Assembly: GCF_019602855.1 (NCBI RefSeq)
Contig: NZ_CP080769.1
Coordinates: 124,001 to 188,000 of the forward strand
Length of the DNA stretch: 64,000 nucleotides
Source of the DNA: Cupriavidus pinatubonensis
Lineage (GTDB): Bacteria > Pseudomonadota > Gammaproteobacteria > Burkholderiales > Burkholderiaceae
Reading direction: 5' to 3'
Part shown: positions 8,331 through 16,608 of the stretch, one piece after another
How positions within the stretch are numbered: the first letter of the stretch is position 1
How the letters are laid out: every line of letters begins with the position of its first letter
Position numbers and translations under genes: made by a program
Notes under the pieces: generated by a model
What the model saw: the letters and a program-made list of their open reading frames with translations, nothing else
Told to the model about the DNA's origin: nothing
Databases searched by the model: none

Positions 8331-8949
8331 TCAACCGGTCGATGCAACATCTAGAATCTGTGTGAGCAGTGGAGGTGTTGCAAATGAAGCAGAGGCCGAG
8401 GATCTATTATTCCGAGACGCAGAAGGCACTCATGTGGGATCGCTGGCGCAAGGGAGATACGATTCATGAGATCGCCAGGTTATTTGATCGCGGGCACTCT
8501 TCAGTCCAGAGGATCTTGTCGGACGCGGGAGGCATTCGACCAGCACAACGCCATCGCGCCGCGCGAGCGTTGACGTTTGCCGAGCGTGAGGAGATATCGC
8601 GCTCGCTGGCGTTAGGGCTTTCGATTCGGGCCATTGCATCGCGGCTGAATCGCGCTCCGTCTACCATTAGCCGTGAGCTCGAGCGCAATGGGGGCGGCAG
8701 AGCTATCGTGCGAGCCAGGCCGATGCACTGGACTGGGAGCGAGCGCGTCGCCCGAAGCTCTGTAAGCTTGTCAGGAACCGGGTGCTGGCGCAGGTCGTCG
8801 CCGGCAAGCTGAGGCTGCAGTGGTCCCCAGCATATTCGCAAGCGAAACTCAACGCCGTAGCCAGGCGACTAAACGAGCGCCCTCGCAAGACGTTGAACTT
8901 CGATACGCCGGCTGAAAGGTTTCACCAGTACGTTGCATCGACCGGTTGA
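8331..8949 (+). mobile_element. Internally deleted IS30-family element with perfect 18-bp ends
   Basis: TCAACCGGTCGATGCAAC at 8331-8348 is the exact reverse complement of 8932-8949. The 619 bases between hold the beginning and the extreme end of an IS30-type transposase gene with the middle missing. It is therefore a non-autonomous derivative that an IS30-family transposase acting in trans might still recognise. Confidence 0.75.
8384..8949 (+). pseudogene. IS30-family transposase remnant
   Basis: The ATG at 8384 follows GGAGGTG. The first part shows two helix-turn-helix units typical of IS30 (TIHEIARLFDRGHSSVQRIL and SIRAIASRLNRAPSTISREL). The frame then shifts near 8700: the continuation reads RASQADALDWERARRPKLCK in another frame. 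After about 8870 the sequence jumps to the C-terminal motif LNERPRKTLNFDTPAERF, so the DDE catalytic core is deleted. No functional transposase can be made. Confidence 0.8.
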
Positions 8950-9091
8950 ATCCGCGAGATACAGCCGCCGTTCGCCCGGCATAATCGGCGGACGAACAAA
9001 GGGAATAGGCCTGAATCTGCAAGAAGTGAGATAGCTGAGCCAGGATGGTACGTGGAACCGTTGCAGAGCCTGATCCGTGTCTACCATCGAT

Positions 9092-10102
9092 TCACGAAGG
9101 CGGAGCCGCAGTGCCGCGCTGAATCAGTGATATAGGCATCTCCGTACGGCCCGGTTCGGTGCCGTCCTGGAGCCATCGCAATAGAGCTTCCGCAGTTTTC
9201 TTGCCCAACAAGCTACTTTCCAACGCTACGGTTGTGAGGCCCGGCGTGACCTCAGCCGAAATCGGCAAGTTATCGCAGCCAACGATCGAAAGCTCGTCAG
9301 GTACTTTGAGGTTTAGCGCTGTTGCCTCGAACAGACAGCCGAGCGCTAGGACGTCATTGCCACAAAAGACCGCCGTTGGCCTGGTCGATGCATCGCGAAG
9401 TATGTTTCGCAATCCGGTACGGCCTCCGGCAAACGAGTAAGGCTGCTCGCAGGCCGCGCCCGGAATGATTTCGGCACGCAGAGCGCGCAAAGTATTGACG
9501 AAGCCTTCAGTGCGTAATCGTGCGCGATCGTTGTTCCGCGAGATACCAGAAATCATGCCGAAGTGCCGATGCCCAAGATCGAACAGGTATCTGGCCGCGA
9601 GCGCTCCGATTTCAAAGTTATCGAACCCAATGCAAGGGTAGTCGTTCGACAACGCCCAAGTGATAATAGTCCGCGTGCCCGATTGCCGTAGGACTGAAAG
9701 CGTTTCAGGAGCGTGGTCGGCGCCGACAAGAACCATGGCATCGACGGCGCGCTCCGACAATGCACGGACGACATCTATCTCGGTTTGAGGGTCGTAGTTG
9801 TGGGAGCCAAGAAGGAGTTGGTAGCCGTTCGCGGCCAACACACCCTGCATCCCCTGGATGGCATGCGAGAAGATGGCGTTGTCCAGAGTGGGCACAACCG
9901 CTGCGATGGTGCGGGATCGACCGGAAGCTAACGTCCGGGCAGAAGCGTCGGGGACATATCCCAGTGCCTGAATGGCATGCCGTACGCGCGCCAAAGTATC
10001 TTCACGCACCAACGAAGGTGAGGAGAGTGTCCGCGAGACTGTCGCCATGGAGACGCCGGCTAGCCTCGCTACATCTTCAAGTTTCGTTTTAGGCACTTTC
10101 AT
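9092..10102 (-). CDS. LacI-family transcriptional regulator of the sulfonate cluster
   Basis: The 336-residue repressor has the LacI helix-turn-helix at residues 8-27 (LEDVARLAGVSMATVSRTL), a hinge helix region, and a periplasmic-binding-protein-like sensor domain (AAVVPTLDNAIFSHAIQGM, VGCDNLPISAEVTPGLTTV). It is divergent from hpsN. Two LacI-type palindromes centred near 10236 and 10290 lie in the 225-base intergenic region. It most likely represses the hps operon and responds to a sulfonate intermediate. The published C. pinatubonensis regulator may belong to another family, so no symbol is assigned. Confidence 0.9.
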   Translation of the reverse strand: MKVPKTKLEDVARLAGVSMATVSRTLSSPSLVREDTLARVRHAIQALGYVPDASARTLASGRSRTIAAVVPTLDNAIFSHAIQGMQGVLAANGYQLLLGSHNYDPQTEIDVVRALSERAVDAMVLVGADHAPETLSVLRQSGTRTIITWALSNDYPCIGFDNFEIGALAARYLFDLGHRHFGMISGISRNNDRARLRTEGFVNTLRALRAEIIPGAACEQPYSFAGGRTGLRNILRDASTRPTAVFCGNDVLALGCLFEATALNLKVPDELSIVGCDNLPISAEVTPGLTTVALESSLLGKKTAEALLRWLQDGTEPGRTEMPISLIQRGTAAPPS

Positions 10103-10228
10103 TGCTCCCCGTCCAGTGCCCTATTGTCGCCCATCTCTGCGGGGTGCTGTAGCGACTACAACTCAGGTGCAGACAAACCTCGGGGAAAACCCTTTCTTGC
10201 GGTCCGTCGTGTACGAGCTATTCTTTGC

Positions 10229-10244
10229 ATGAAAGCGCTTTCAT
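10229..10244. promoter_or_regulatory. LacI-family operator 1
   Basis: ATGAAAGCGCTTTCAT is a perfect 16-base palindrome with the central CG typical of LacI/GalR-family operators. It lies 127 bases downstream of the regulator start and 83 bases before hpsN. Confidence 0.8.
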
Positions 10245-10282
10245 TCAAAAAAACCACCGGCTTGGGGAGGCGGTCGGAAAAA

Positions 10283-10298
10283 ATGAAAGCGCTTACAT
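10283..10298. promoter_or_regulatory. LacI-family operator 2
   Basis: ATGAAAGCGCTTACAT repeats operator 1 with one changed base. The centre-to-centre distance of 54 bases, about five helical turns, puts both sites on the same DNA face, suitable for cooperative binding or a short loop. It ends 29 bases before the hpsN start. Confidence 0.75.
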
Positions 10299-10327
10299 TC
10301 CTATACCCAACCTGAGGACTTGCAGAA

Positions 10328-11638
10328 ATGATCTCGTATCTGAAAAAAGCGGAAAAGACGCCCCAGACCGAAACGGCGACGGCACAGAAGGTTGTGACAG
10401 AGATGCTTGCCGAGATTCAGGCGCGCGGTGAAGACGCCGTGCGTCAGTACGCCAAACAACTCGACGGCTGGAGTGGCGACATTGTGCTTACGCCCGATCA
10501 GATCCGAGAGCAGACCAAGGACGTGCCGGCAGGCGTGCGCGCCGACATCGACTTCGCCATTCGGCAGGTCACCGACTTCGCACTGGCGCAGCGCGAATCC
10601 CTGAAAGAGTTCTCCGTGGAACTCCATCCGGGCGTCACTGCGGGACAACGCGTGCTGCCAGTCAATGTGGTCGGCTGCTACGCGCCCGCCGGGCGTTATG
10701 CGCACATCGCATCAGCGTATATGGGCGTGGCGACGGCCAAGGCTGCCGGTGTCAAGACTGTCGTCGCGTGCTCGAGCCCGTTCCGCGGACAAGGCATCCA
10801 TCCGCGCGTCCTTTACGCCTTCCAGGCGGCAGGCGCGGACGTCGTCATGGCACTGGGCGGGGTGCAGGCGATCGCATCCATGGCCTATGGTCTCTTCACT
10901 GGCAAGCCGGCCGATGTGGTGGTGGGCCCTGGCAACAAGTTCGTGGCAGAGGCCAAGCGGACCCTCTACGGCCAAGTCGGCATTGACGTGTTCGCCGGGC
11001 CGTCGGAAGTCGCCGTCATCGCCGATGAGACGGCCGACCCGGCCATCGTCGCCAGCGATCTTGTCGGACAAGCCGAGCACGGCCATGAATCGCCTGCCTG
11101 GCTGTTCACCACTTCGCGCGATCTGGCCGACCGTGTCATGGCGCTGGTTCCGGAACTGATTGCCAAGCTTCCCCCGACCGCCCGCGATGCCGCCACCGCC
11201 GCCTGGAGAGACTACGGCGAGGTGATCCTGTGCGGCACCCGGGAAGAGGTGGTGGAGATCTCCGACCGTTATGCCTCCGAGCATCTGGAAGTCCACACAG
11301 CGGATCTCGACTGGTGGCTGGCGAATCTGACCTGCTACGGCTCGCTCTTCCTCGGTGAGGAAACCACCGTGGCGTTCGGCGACAAAACCAGTGGGCCCAA
11401 CCACGTGCTTCCGACCAAGGGCGCCGCGCGTTACTCCGGCGGACTGTCCGTGCACAAGTTCATGAAGACGCTAACGTGGCAACAAATGACGCGTGAAGCG
11501 ACCCGCCAGATCGGCCAGGTGACAGCTCGCATCTCGCGGCTCGAAGGCATGGAAGCGCACGCCCGTACCGCGGATGACCGCATGGCGAAGTACTTCCCGA
11601 ACGCGTCCTTCGAAATGGGCACGCCGGTGGAGGTGTAA
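10328..11638 (+). CDS. hpsN: Sulfopropanediol 3-dehydrogenase (HisD-family)
   Basis: The 436-residue protein belongs to the histidinol dehydrogenase family. Residues aligning with the HisD zinc ligands are present (Gln248, His251, Asp352, His411), as is the catalytic pair Glu318-His319 in SEHLE. It stands outside any his operon, next to two other dehydrogenases, an MHS carrier and suyAB. That matches HpsN, which oxidises 2,3-dihydroxypropane-1-sulfonate (DHPS) to sulfolactate with NAD+ in the cytoplasm. It is the first gene of the LacI-controlled operon, and hpsO follows after 2 bases. A HisD paralogue for another diol is the main alternative. Confidence 0.85.
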   Translation: MISYLKKAEKTPQTETATAQKVVTEMLAEIQARGEDAVRQYAKQLDGWSGDIVLTPDQIREQTKDVPAGVRADIDFAIRQVTDFALAQRESLKEFSVELHPGVTAGQRVLPVNVVGCYAPAGRYAHIASAYMGVATAKAAGVKTVVACSSPFRGQGIHPRVLYAFQAAGADVVMALGGVQAIASMAYGLFTGKPADVVVGPGNKFVAEAKRTLYGQVGIDVFAGPSEVAVIADETADPAIVASDLVGQAEHGHESPAWLFTTSRDLADRVMALVPELIAKLPPTARDAATAAWRDYGEVILCGTREEVVEISDRYASEHLEVHTADLDWWLANLTCYGSLFLGEETTVAFGDKTSGPNHVLPTKGAARYSGGLSVHKFMKTLTWQQMTREATRQIGQVTARISRLEGMEAHARTADDRMAKYFPNASFEMGTPVEV

Positions 11639-11640
11639 CG

Positions 11641-12423
11641 ATGACCGGACTGCAAAATGCAGGGAGGCTTGTGCCTGATCTTTCAGGACGGCAGGCGCTC
11701 GTGACAGGTGGCAGCTCCGGGATCGGAGAGGCCATTGCCACCGCGATGGGCCAGGCTGGCGCGCGAGTGATTCTCGCGGCGAGACGCCAGTCCCAGCTCG
11801 ATGCTGCGGCATCCCGCCTCGACGCCATGGGAATCGCAGTCGATACACACGTATTTGACGTATCCGATCTCGATGCCATTCCGGCTGCAGCAGGCGCTCT
11901 GCAACAGCAACATGGCACGATCGATATCCTCGTCAATGCGGCGGGAATGAACCTGCGTGAAACGTATGCAAGCGTCACGCCGTCTTCGTGGCGGCTTCAA
12001 CTCGATACCCATCTCGGTGCGCCATTCTTCCTGACGCAGGCGCTGGCACCCGCGATGCAGACTCAGGGGTGGGGACGCATACTGAATATCGCTTCCCTGC
12101 AGTCATACCGTGCCTTCGCCAATAGCGCGCCGTATGGCGCGGCAAAAGGCGGCATCGTCCAACTCACGCGAGCGATTGCCGAAGAGTGGTCTCGACACGG
12201 GATCACATGCAACGCCATTGGTCCGGGCTTCTTCCCGACAGCGCTGACCGGTCCTGTGTTCGCGGATGCCGGTCTTACGGAGTATCACGCCAGCCGTACT
12301 TGTATCGGGCGCAACGGCGAGCTTGCGGACCTGCACGGGTTGGTCGCCTTCCTGGCTAGCGACATGGCAGCGTACATCACCGGCCAGACCTTCATGGTGG
12401 ACGGAGGCTACACGGCGCGGTAA
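11641..12423 (+). CDS. hpsO: SDR-family dehydrogenase, probable DHPS 2-dehydrogenase
   Basis: This 260-residue classical SDR has TGGSSGIG at 22-29, NAAG at 99-102, and the catalytic residues Ser152, Tyr165 and Lys169 (YGAAK). The C-terminal ITGQTFMVDGGYT is typical. It follows hpsN by 2 bases. In the DHPS pathway HpsO and HpsP oxidise carbon 2 of DHPS enantiomers so the racemate can be used. Which of the two symbols belongs to the SDR is from memory and could be swapped. Confidence 0.75.
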   Translation: MTGLQNAGRLVPDLSGRQALVTGGSSGIGEAIATAMGQAGARVILAARRQSQLDAAASRLDAMGIAVDTHVFDVSDLDAIPAAAGALQQQHGTIDILVNAAGMNLRETYASVTPSSWRLQLDTHLGAPFFLTQALAPAMQTQGWGRILNIASLQSYRAFANSAPYGAAKGGIVQLTRAIAEEWSRHGITCNAIGPGFFPTALTGPVFADAGLTEYHASRTCIGRNGELADLHGLVAFLASDMAAYITGQTFMVDGGYTAR

Positions 12424-12442
12424 GTAAAGCGGTAACCCACAA

Positions 12443-12476
12443 GGGCAGCGCGCGGCAAAAGTCCTCACCGCTGCCC
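12443..12476 (+). promoter_or_regulatory. Intercistronic inverted repeat between hpsO and hpsU
   Basis: GGGCAGCG at 12443-12450 pairs exactly with CGCTGCCC at 12469-12476. A second hairpin, GCGCC-TCTGA-GGCGC, lies at 12489-12503 within the same 113-base gap. Neither is followed by a T-run, so they may protect the upstream mRNA or tune carrier expression rather than end transcription. Confidence 0.4.
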
Positions 12477-12536
12477 GTACCCAAAATAGCGCCTCTGAGG
12501 CGCAACCACGGGACAAGACCGAATTAGGAGACAAGC

Positions 12537-13889
12537 ATGACGAAGCAGGCAACGGCGGCGCAGTCCGCACAGGACGCGGCGCGAAAACTGCGGCAGGTTG
12601 TTACGTCGAGCACGATTGGCGCGATGGTTGAGTGGTACGACTTTTTCCTTTACGGGGTGGTAGCCGGCCTTGTGTTCAACAAGCTGTATTTCCCTTCAGC
12701 GGATCCCGTGGTAGGCACGCTGCTCGCCTATGCAACCTTCGCGGCGGGCTTTGTGGCGCGGCCACTCGGGGGCGTGATCTTCGGACACTTCGGCGATACC
12801 CTCGGTCGCAAGCGCATGCTGGTGCTGACGCTGATGATCATGGGTGTCGCGACTACCGCCATTGGCCTGATTCCCACCTATCAGCAGATTGGTGTCTGGG
12901 CGCCGATCCTGCTGCTGGTATGTCGGGTTGCGCAGGGGATTGGCCTCGGTGGCGAGTGGGGCGGCGCGGTACTGATGACCTTCGAGAGCGCGCCAAGCCA
13001 CCGTCGCGGATTCTTTGCGAGTCTGCCGCAGACTGGCATGTCCCTCGGGCTGGTACTGGCAAGCGGTGTCATTGCAATCTTGTCACTGCTGTTGTCAGAT
13101 AAGGACTTCCTCGCATGGGGCTGGCGCATTGCTTTCATGCTTAGCGCAGTGATGGTCTTGATCGGTTCGTACATGCGCTCACATGTGGAGGAATCTCCGG
13201 AATTCGCGGCTGCCCAACATGACCACGAAGAAGCCCCCGGACTTCCATTCCTGGCCATGCTTCGTCGCTATCCCGCCGTTGTGCTTGCCTGCATGGGCGC
13301 TCGCTTCATCGATGGCGTCTTCTTCAATGTGTTTGGTGTGTTCTCGCTGGCCTACCTCACGCAGACGTTGAAGCTCTCCCGTGATCAAGCGTTGCTGGGC
13401 GTGCTGATCGGTGCCGGTGTGATGACGTTCTTCATTCCGCTGTGGGGCGCCGTGTCCGACCGTGTCGGGCGGCCCATCGTCTACGGTACTGGCGCGCTGC
13501 TCGCAGGTCTTTCGGCCTTCCCGGCATTCTGGCTGATGCAACATTCCGGGGGCAATGTGCTGCTGGTGTGGGCGGCGATCATCATTCCGTTCGGTATCTT
13601 TCACGCGGCGGTATTCGGCACGATGTCGTCGATGTTCTCAGAAGTGTTCGATCCTCGCGTTCGTTATACCGGCATTTCCTTTGTCTATCAGTTTGCCGGG
13701 GTGTTTGCGGGAGGTCTGACGCCGATCATCGCCACCTGGCTTAACGCCAAGGCGGACGGGGAGCCCTGGTATCTGTGCGCATACGTGCTGGGAGTCGGCA
13801 TCATGAGCGCCGCCTGCACGATGTGGATTGCCTTTCGGTCGGCGCACGCCAACCGCGTAAGCCTGGCGCCGTCGAAGGTCCATGGCTAA
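12537..13889 (+). CDS. hpsU: MHS-family MFS transporter, probable DHPS uptake carrier
   Basis: The 450-residue protein has 12 predicted membrane helices. It shows MHS-family motifs: GAMVEWYDFFLYG after the N-terminal tail, RPLGGVIFGHFGDTLGRKRML in loop 2-3, and a later SDRVGRP loop. MHS members are proton symporters for organic acids and zwitterions. Its place between the two dehydrogenase genes of a DHPS operon suggests it imports DHPS. A good ribosome-binding site (TTAGGAGAC) precedes the ATG. Confidence 0.8.
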   Translation: MTKQATAAQSAQDAARKLRQVVTSSTIGAMVEWYDFFLYGVVAGLVFNKLYFPSADPVVGTLLAYATFAAGFVARPLGGVIFGHFGDTLGRKRMLVLTLMIMGVATTAIGLIPTYQQIGVWAPILLLVCRVAQGIGLGGEWGGAVLMTFESAPSHRRGFFASLPQTGMSLGLVLASGVIAILSLLLSDKDFLAWGWRIAFMLSAVMVLIGSYMRSHVEESPEFAAAQHDHEEAPGLPFLAMLRRYPAVVLACMGARFIDGVFFNVFGVFSLAYLTQTLKLSRDQALLGVLIGAGVMTFFIPLWGAVSDRVGRPIVYGTGALLAGLSAFPAFWLMQHSGGNVLLVWAAIIIPFGIFHAAVFGTMSSMFSEVFDPRVRYTGISFVYQFAGVFAGGLTPIIATWLNAKADGEPWYLCAYVLGVGIMSAACTMWIAFRSAHANRVSLAPSKVHG

Positions 13890-13945
13890 CGCGCTGCTTC
13901 GCTTCATCACCTGCATTAACACCCGATTCAGGATTAGGTACACCC

Positions 13946-14959
13946 ATGAAAGCCATCGTCTATACCCAACCGGACGCCGTCGAGGTACTGGACCGAGACA
14001 TGCCGGACCTGGAGCCAGGTGAGATTCTGTTGCGCATCGATGCCAGCGGCATTTGCGGCTCGGATCTCCACGCCTACCATGGTCACGATCCCCGTCGCAA
14101 GCCAGGGCTGGTGCTCGGCCATGAGTTCGCGGGTACTGTCATTGCCTCTTCCGATGAAGCTCGCATGCCCGTCGGTCAGCGTGTGACAGCGAACCCACTC
14201 GTTACATGCGGTCACTGTGACTACTGCCTCCAGGGACGTGACAATCTCTGCGCCAATCGCGGCATGGTTGGCATGAACCGGCCCGGCGCGCTGTCGGAGT
14301 ATCTTGCGATCCCGATTCGCTGCGCAATTCCGATTCCTGACACGCTGCCGAGCGTCAGCGCAGCGCTGACCGAGCCAGCGGCTACCGCGCTTCATGCCGT
14401 CAACCTCACGATGCGAGCGATGAGTCGGCCCTTGCCGGAGGTGAGCGTGCTGATCATCGGCGGCGGAGCAATTGGCATGCTGACCGCTGCCCTAGTGACG
14501 TCTTACGGCTGCAAACGTGTCTGCGTCGCAGAGACCAATGCCCTCCGACAGGCGTCGGTAAGCCGGCATCTTGGATGCGAGGTGATCGATCCAACGGTCA
14601 GTCCGCCACCCGAATCCGCGTTCGACGTTGTCATTGATGCGGTTGGTGCCGCTCCAACCCGGAACCTTGCCATTGCCGCGACGCGACCTGGGGGTGTTGT
14701 CATGCATATCGGCTTGCAGGCGTGGTCGAGCGAGATCGATATGCGCAAACTGACCCTTGCCGAGTTGACGCTGCTGGGAACTTACACCTACACGATGTCC
14801 GACATGCACGCCACAGTTCGGGCACTGGAGCAAGGCAATTTTGGCTCGCTGGAGTGGGTAGAGACCCGTTCCTTGGCAGATGGCCCGGCCGCCTTTGCTG
14901 ATCTCGCTGCGGGTCGTGTGGCGGCGGGGAAGGTTGTATTGATTCCTGAGCTCGCCTAA
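13946..14959 (+). CDS. hpsP: Zinc-dependent MDR alcohol dehydrogenase, probable DHPS 2-dehydrogenase
   Basis: The 337-residue protein has a GroES-like N-terminal domain with catalytic zinc residues Cys37, His59 and Glu60 (GHEFAG), four structural-zinc cysteines at 88, 91, 94 and 102, and a Rossmann domain starting at VLIIGGGAIGMLTAAL. The ATG at 13946 was chosen because upstream in-frame codons run into hpsU. It is the last gene before a separate suyA promoter. It would oxidise C2 of one DHPS enantiomer to a sulfonated ketone. The O/P naming is uncertain. Confidence 0.75.
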   Translation: MKAIVYTQPDAVEVLDRDMPDLEPGEILLRIDASGICGSDLHAYHGHDPRRKPGLVLGHEFAGTVIASSDEARMPVGQRVTANPLVTCGHCDYCLQGRDNLCANRGMVGMNRPGALSEYLAIPIRCAIPIPDTLPSVSAALTEPAATALHAVNLTMRAMSRPLPEVSVLIIGGGAIGMLTAALVTSYGCKRVCVAETNALRQASVSRHLGCEVIDPTVSPPPESAFDVVIDAVGAAPTRNLAIAATRPGGVVMHIGLQAWSSEIDMRKLTLAELTLLGTYTYTMSDMHATVRALEQGNFGSLEWVETRSLADGPAAFADLAAGRVAAGKVVLIPELA

Positions 14960-15007
14960 GACGGCACCCAACCCGTAACGACATACGCAACAGTAATTTT
15001 TTTACCC

Positions 15008-15060
15008 AGCCAACTCATATATATGAGCTAGTTGACATGGAGTTGGCTACCTAATATTTA
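15008..15060 (+). promoter_or_regulatory. suyAB promoter with overlapping dyads
   Basis: TTGACA at 15032-15037 and TATTTA at 15055-15060 are 17 bases apart, a good sigma-70 arrangement. AGCCAACTC (15008-15016) pairs exactly with GAGTTGGCT (15040-15048) around it, and CTCATATATATGAG (15014-15027) is itself a perfect palindrome. The dyads overlap the -35 region and look like an operator unrelated to the LacI sites upstream of hpsN. Confidence 0.55.
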
Positions 15061-15092
15061 TTTCATCGACGACCGACACGAAGGAGACAAAG

Positions 15093-15374
15093 ATGATTCA
15101 CGTAGTACTGCATGACGCCAAGGACACCGTCGCGGTGGCTGTGGTCGAGGGGATTGAGCCGGGCACCAAGCTGAACGCCTGGATCATGGACGAGGACAAG
15201 GTCATCACCGTTACCGCGCTCCAGCCGATCCCCATCGGCCACAAGGTTGCGCTGCGCGACATGGACGTGAACGAGACGGTTTACAAGTACGGCATTGACA
15301 TCGGCAAGGTTGTCGCGCCGATCAAGGCTGGTGAACACGCTCACGTTCACAACATCAAGACCAAGCGCTGGTAA
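15093..15374 (+). CDS. suyA: (2R)-sulfolactate sulfo-lyase, small (alpha) subunit
   Basis: This 93-residue protein is a stand-alone SAF domain (IPIGHKVALRDM motif), the part fused to the N-terminus in altronate dehydratase. It ends IKAGEHAHVHN, typical of UxaA-type small subunits. GAAGGAGAC precedes the ATG. It lies just before the large UxaA-family subunit and downstream of DHPS dehydrogenases. With SuyB it would cleave sulfolactate to pyruvate and sulfite in the cytoplasm. A split sugar-acid dehydratase is the alternative, made less likely by the hps neighbours. Confidence 0.82.
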   Translation: MIHVVLHDAKDTVAVAVVEGIEPGTKLNAWIMDEDKVITVTALQPIPIGHKVALRDMDVNETVYKYGIDIGKVVAPIKAGEHAHVHNIKTKRW

Positions 15375-15432
15375 GCAGTACCACCGCATCCCTCCGAATC
15401 CACCTTTAATCAAAGCATCCGAGGACCACGTC

Positions 15433-16608
15433 ATGTCCGTTATTGACCAAAACACCACTTTCTGGGGCTACCGCCGCGACAACGGTCGCGTGGGCGTTCG
15501 CAACCACGTCATCATCCTTCCGCTGGATGACCTGTCCAATGCCGCCGCCGAAGCCGTCGCTGTTGCCATCAAGGGCACGATGGCTATCCCTCATCCGTAC
15601 GGCCGCCTGCAGTTCGGTCCGGACCTCGATCTGCACTTCCGCACCTTGATTGGCGCGGGCAGCAACCCGAACGTTGCTGCGGTAGTAGTGATCGGTATCG
15701 AAGACGGGTGGACGAAGAAAGTCGTTGATGGCATCGCCAAGACCGGCAAACCGGTGGTTGGCTTTGGCATCGAGGGCCACGGCGACCACGAAACCATCAT
15801 GCGGGCGTCGAAAGCGGCGAAGGAATTCGTGCAATACGCCACGACGCTGCAACGCGTGGAGTGCCCGATCAGCGAACTGTGGGTGTCGACCAAGTGCGGC
15901 GAGTCGGACACCACTTCCGGTTGCGGTGCCAACCCGACCGTCGGCAATGCCTTTGACAAGCTCCATCCGCTTGGTACCACGCTGGTGTTCGGCGAGACCT
16001 CGGAGCTGACTGGCGGCGAGCACATCGTCGCCGCCCGTTGCGCCAACGATGACGTGCGCAATAAGTTCATGGAAATGTTCGAGCGCTACCAGGGCATGAT
16101 CGACCGCTGGAAGACCTCGGACCTGTCCGAGTCCCAGCCGACCAAGGGAAATATTGCCGGCGGCTTGACCACCATCGAAGAGAAAGCGCTCGGCAACATC
16201 CAGAAGATCGGTAAGAAGTGCACCGTCGATGGCGTATTGGATAAGGCCGAAGAGCCGACCCATCCGGGCCTCTGGTTCATGGACTCATCATCAGCCGCAG
16301 CCGAAATGGTCACGCTCTGCGCCGCCGCCGGCTACGTCGTCCACTTCTTCCCGACCGGCCAAGGCAACGTGATTGGCAACCCAATCGTCCCCGTGATCAA
16401 GCTGTGCGCCAACCCGCGTACGGTGCGTCTCATGAGCGAGCACATGGACGTGGACTGCTCGGGGCTGCTGCAACGCGAACAGACGCTGGACCAGACTGGC
16501 GACAAGCTGCTCGAGTGCATGCTGGAGACTGTCAATGGCCGCTGGACCGCGGCCGAAGCGCTCGGCCACCGTGAGTTCGTGCTGACCCGCATCCACGAGT
16601 CCGCGTAA
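15433..16608 (+). CDS. suyB: (2R)-sulfolactate sulfo-lyase, large (beta) subunit
   Basis: The 391-residue protein belongs to the UxaA family without the SAF domain. It opens with FWGYRRDNGRVGVRN and contains CGESDTTSGCGANP, probably part of the metal-binding catalytic centre, and later FFPTGQGNVIGNPIVPVIK. The ATG at 15433 follows GAGGACC; an upstream in-frame start would overlap suyA. It lies 58 bases after suyA. The set gives DHPS to sulfolactate to pyruvate plus sulfite; no sulfite dehydrogenase or exporter is encoded next to it. Confidence 0.82.
   Translation: MSVIDQNTTFWGYRRDNGRVGVRNHVIILPLDDLSNAAAEAVAVAIKGTMAIPHPYGRLQFGPDLDLHFRTLIGAGSNPNVAAVVVIGIEDGWTKKVVDGIAKTGKPVVGFGIEGHGDHETIMRASKAAKEFVQYATTLQRVECPISELWVSTKCGESDTTSGCGANPTVGNAFDKLHPLGTTLVFGETSELTGGEHIVAARCANDDVRNKFMEMFERYQGMIDRWKTSDLSESQPTKGNIAGGLTTIEEKALGNIQKIGKKCTVDGVLDKAEEPTHPGLWFMDSSSAAAEMVTLCAAAGYVVHFFPTGQGNVIGNPIVPVIKLCANPRTVRLMSEHMDVDCSGLLQREQTLDQTGDKLLECMLETVNGRWTAAEALGHREFVLTRIHESA

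Noticed and set aside
10328..11638. Histidine biosynthesis gene hisD
   Set aside because: No other his genes are present, the gene is under a LacI-type regulator and sits with DHPS dehydrogenases and suyAB.
15093..16608. Altronate dehydratase
   Set aside because: The subunits are split and no hexuronate genes are nearby; the sulfonate context favours SuyAB, although family membership is shared.
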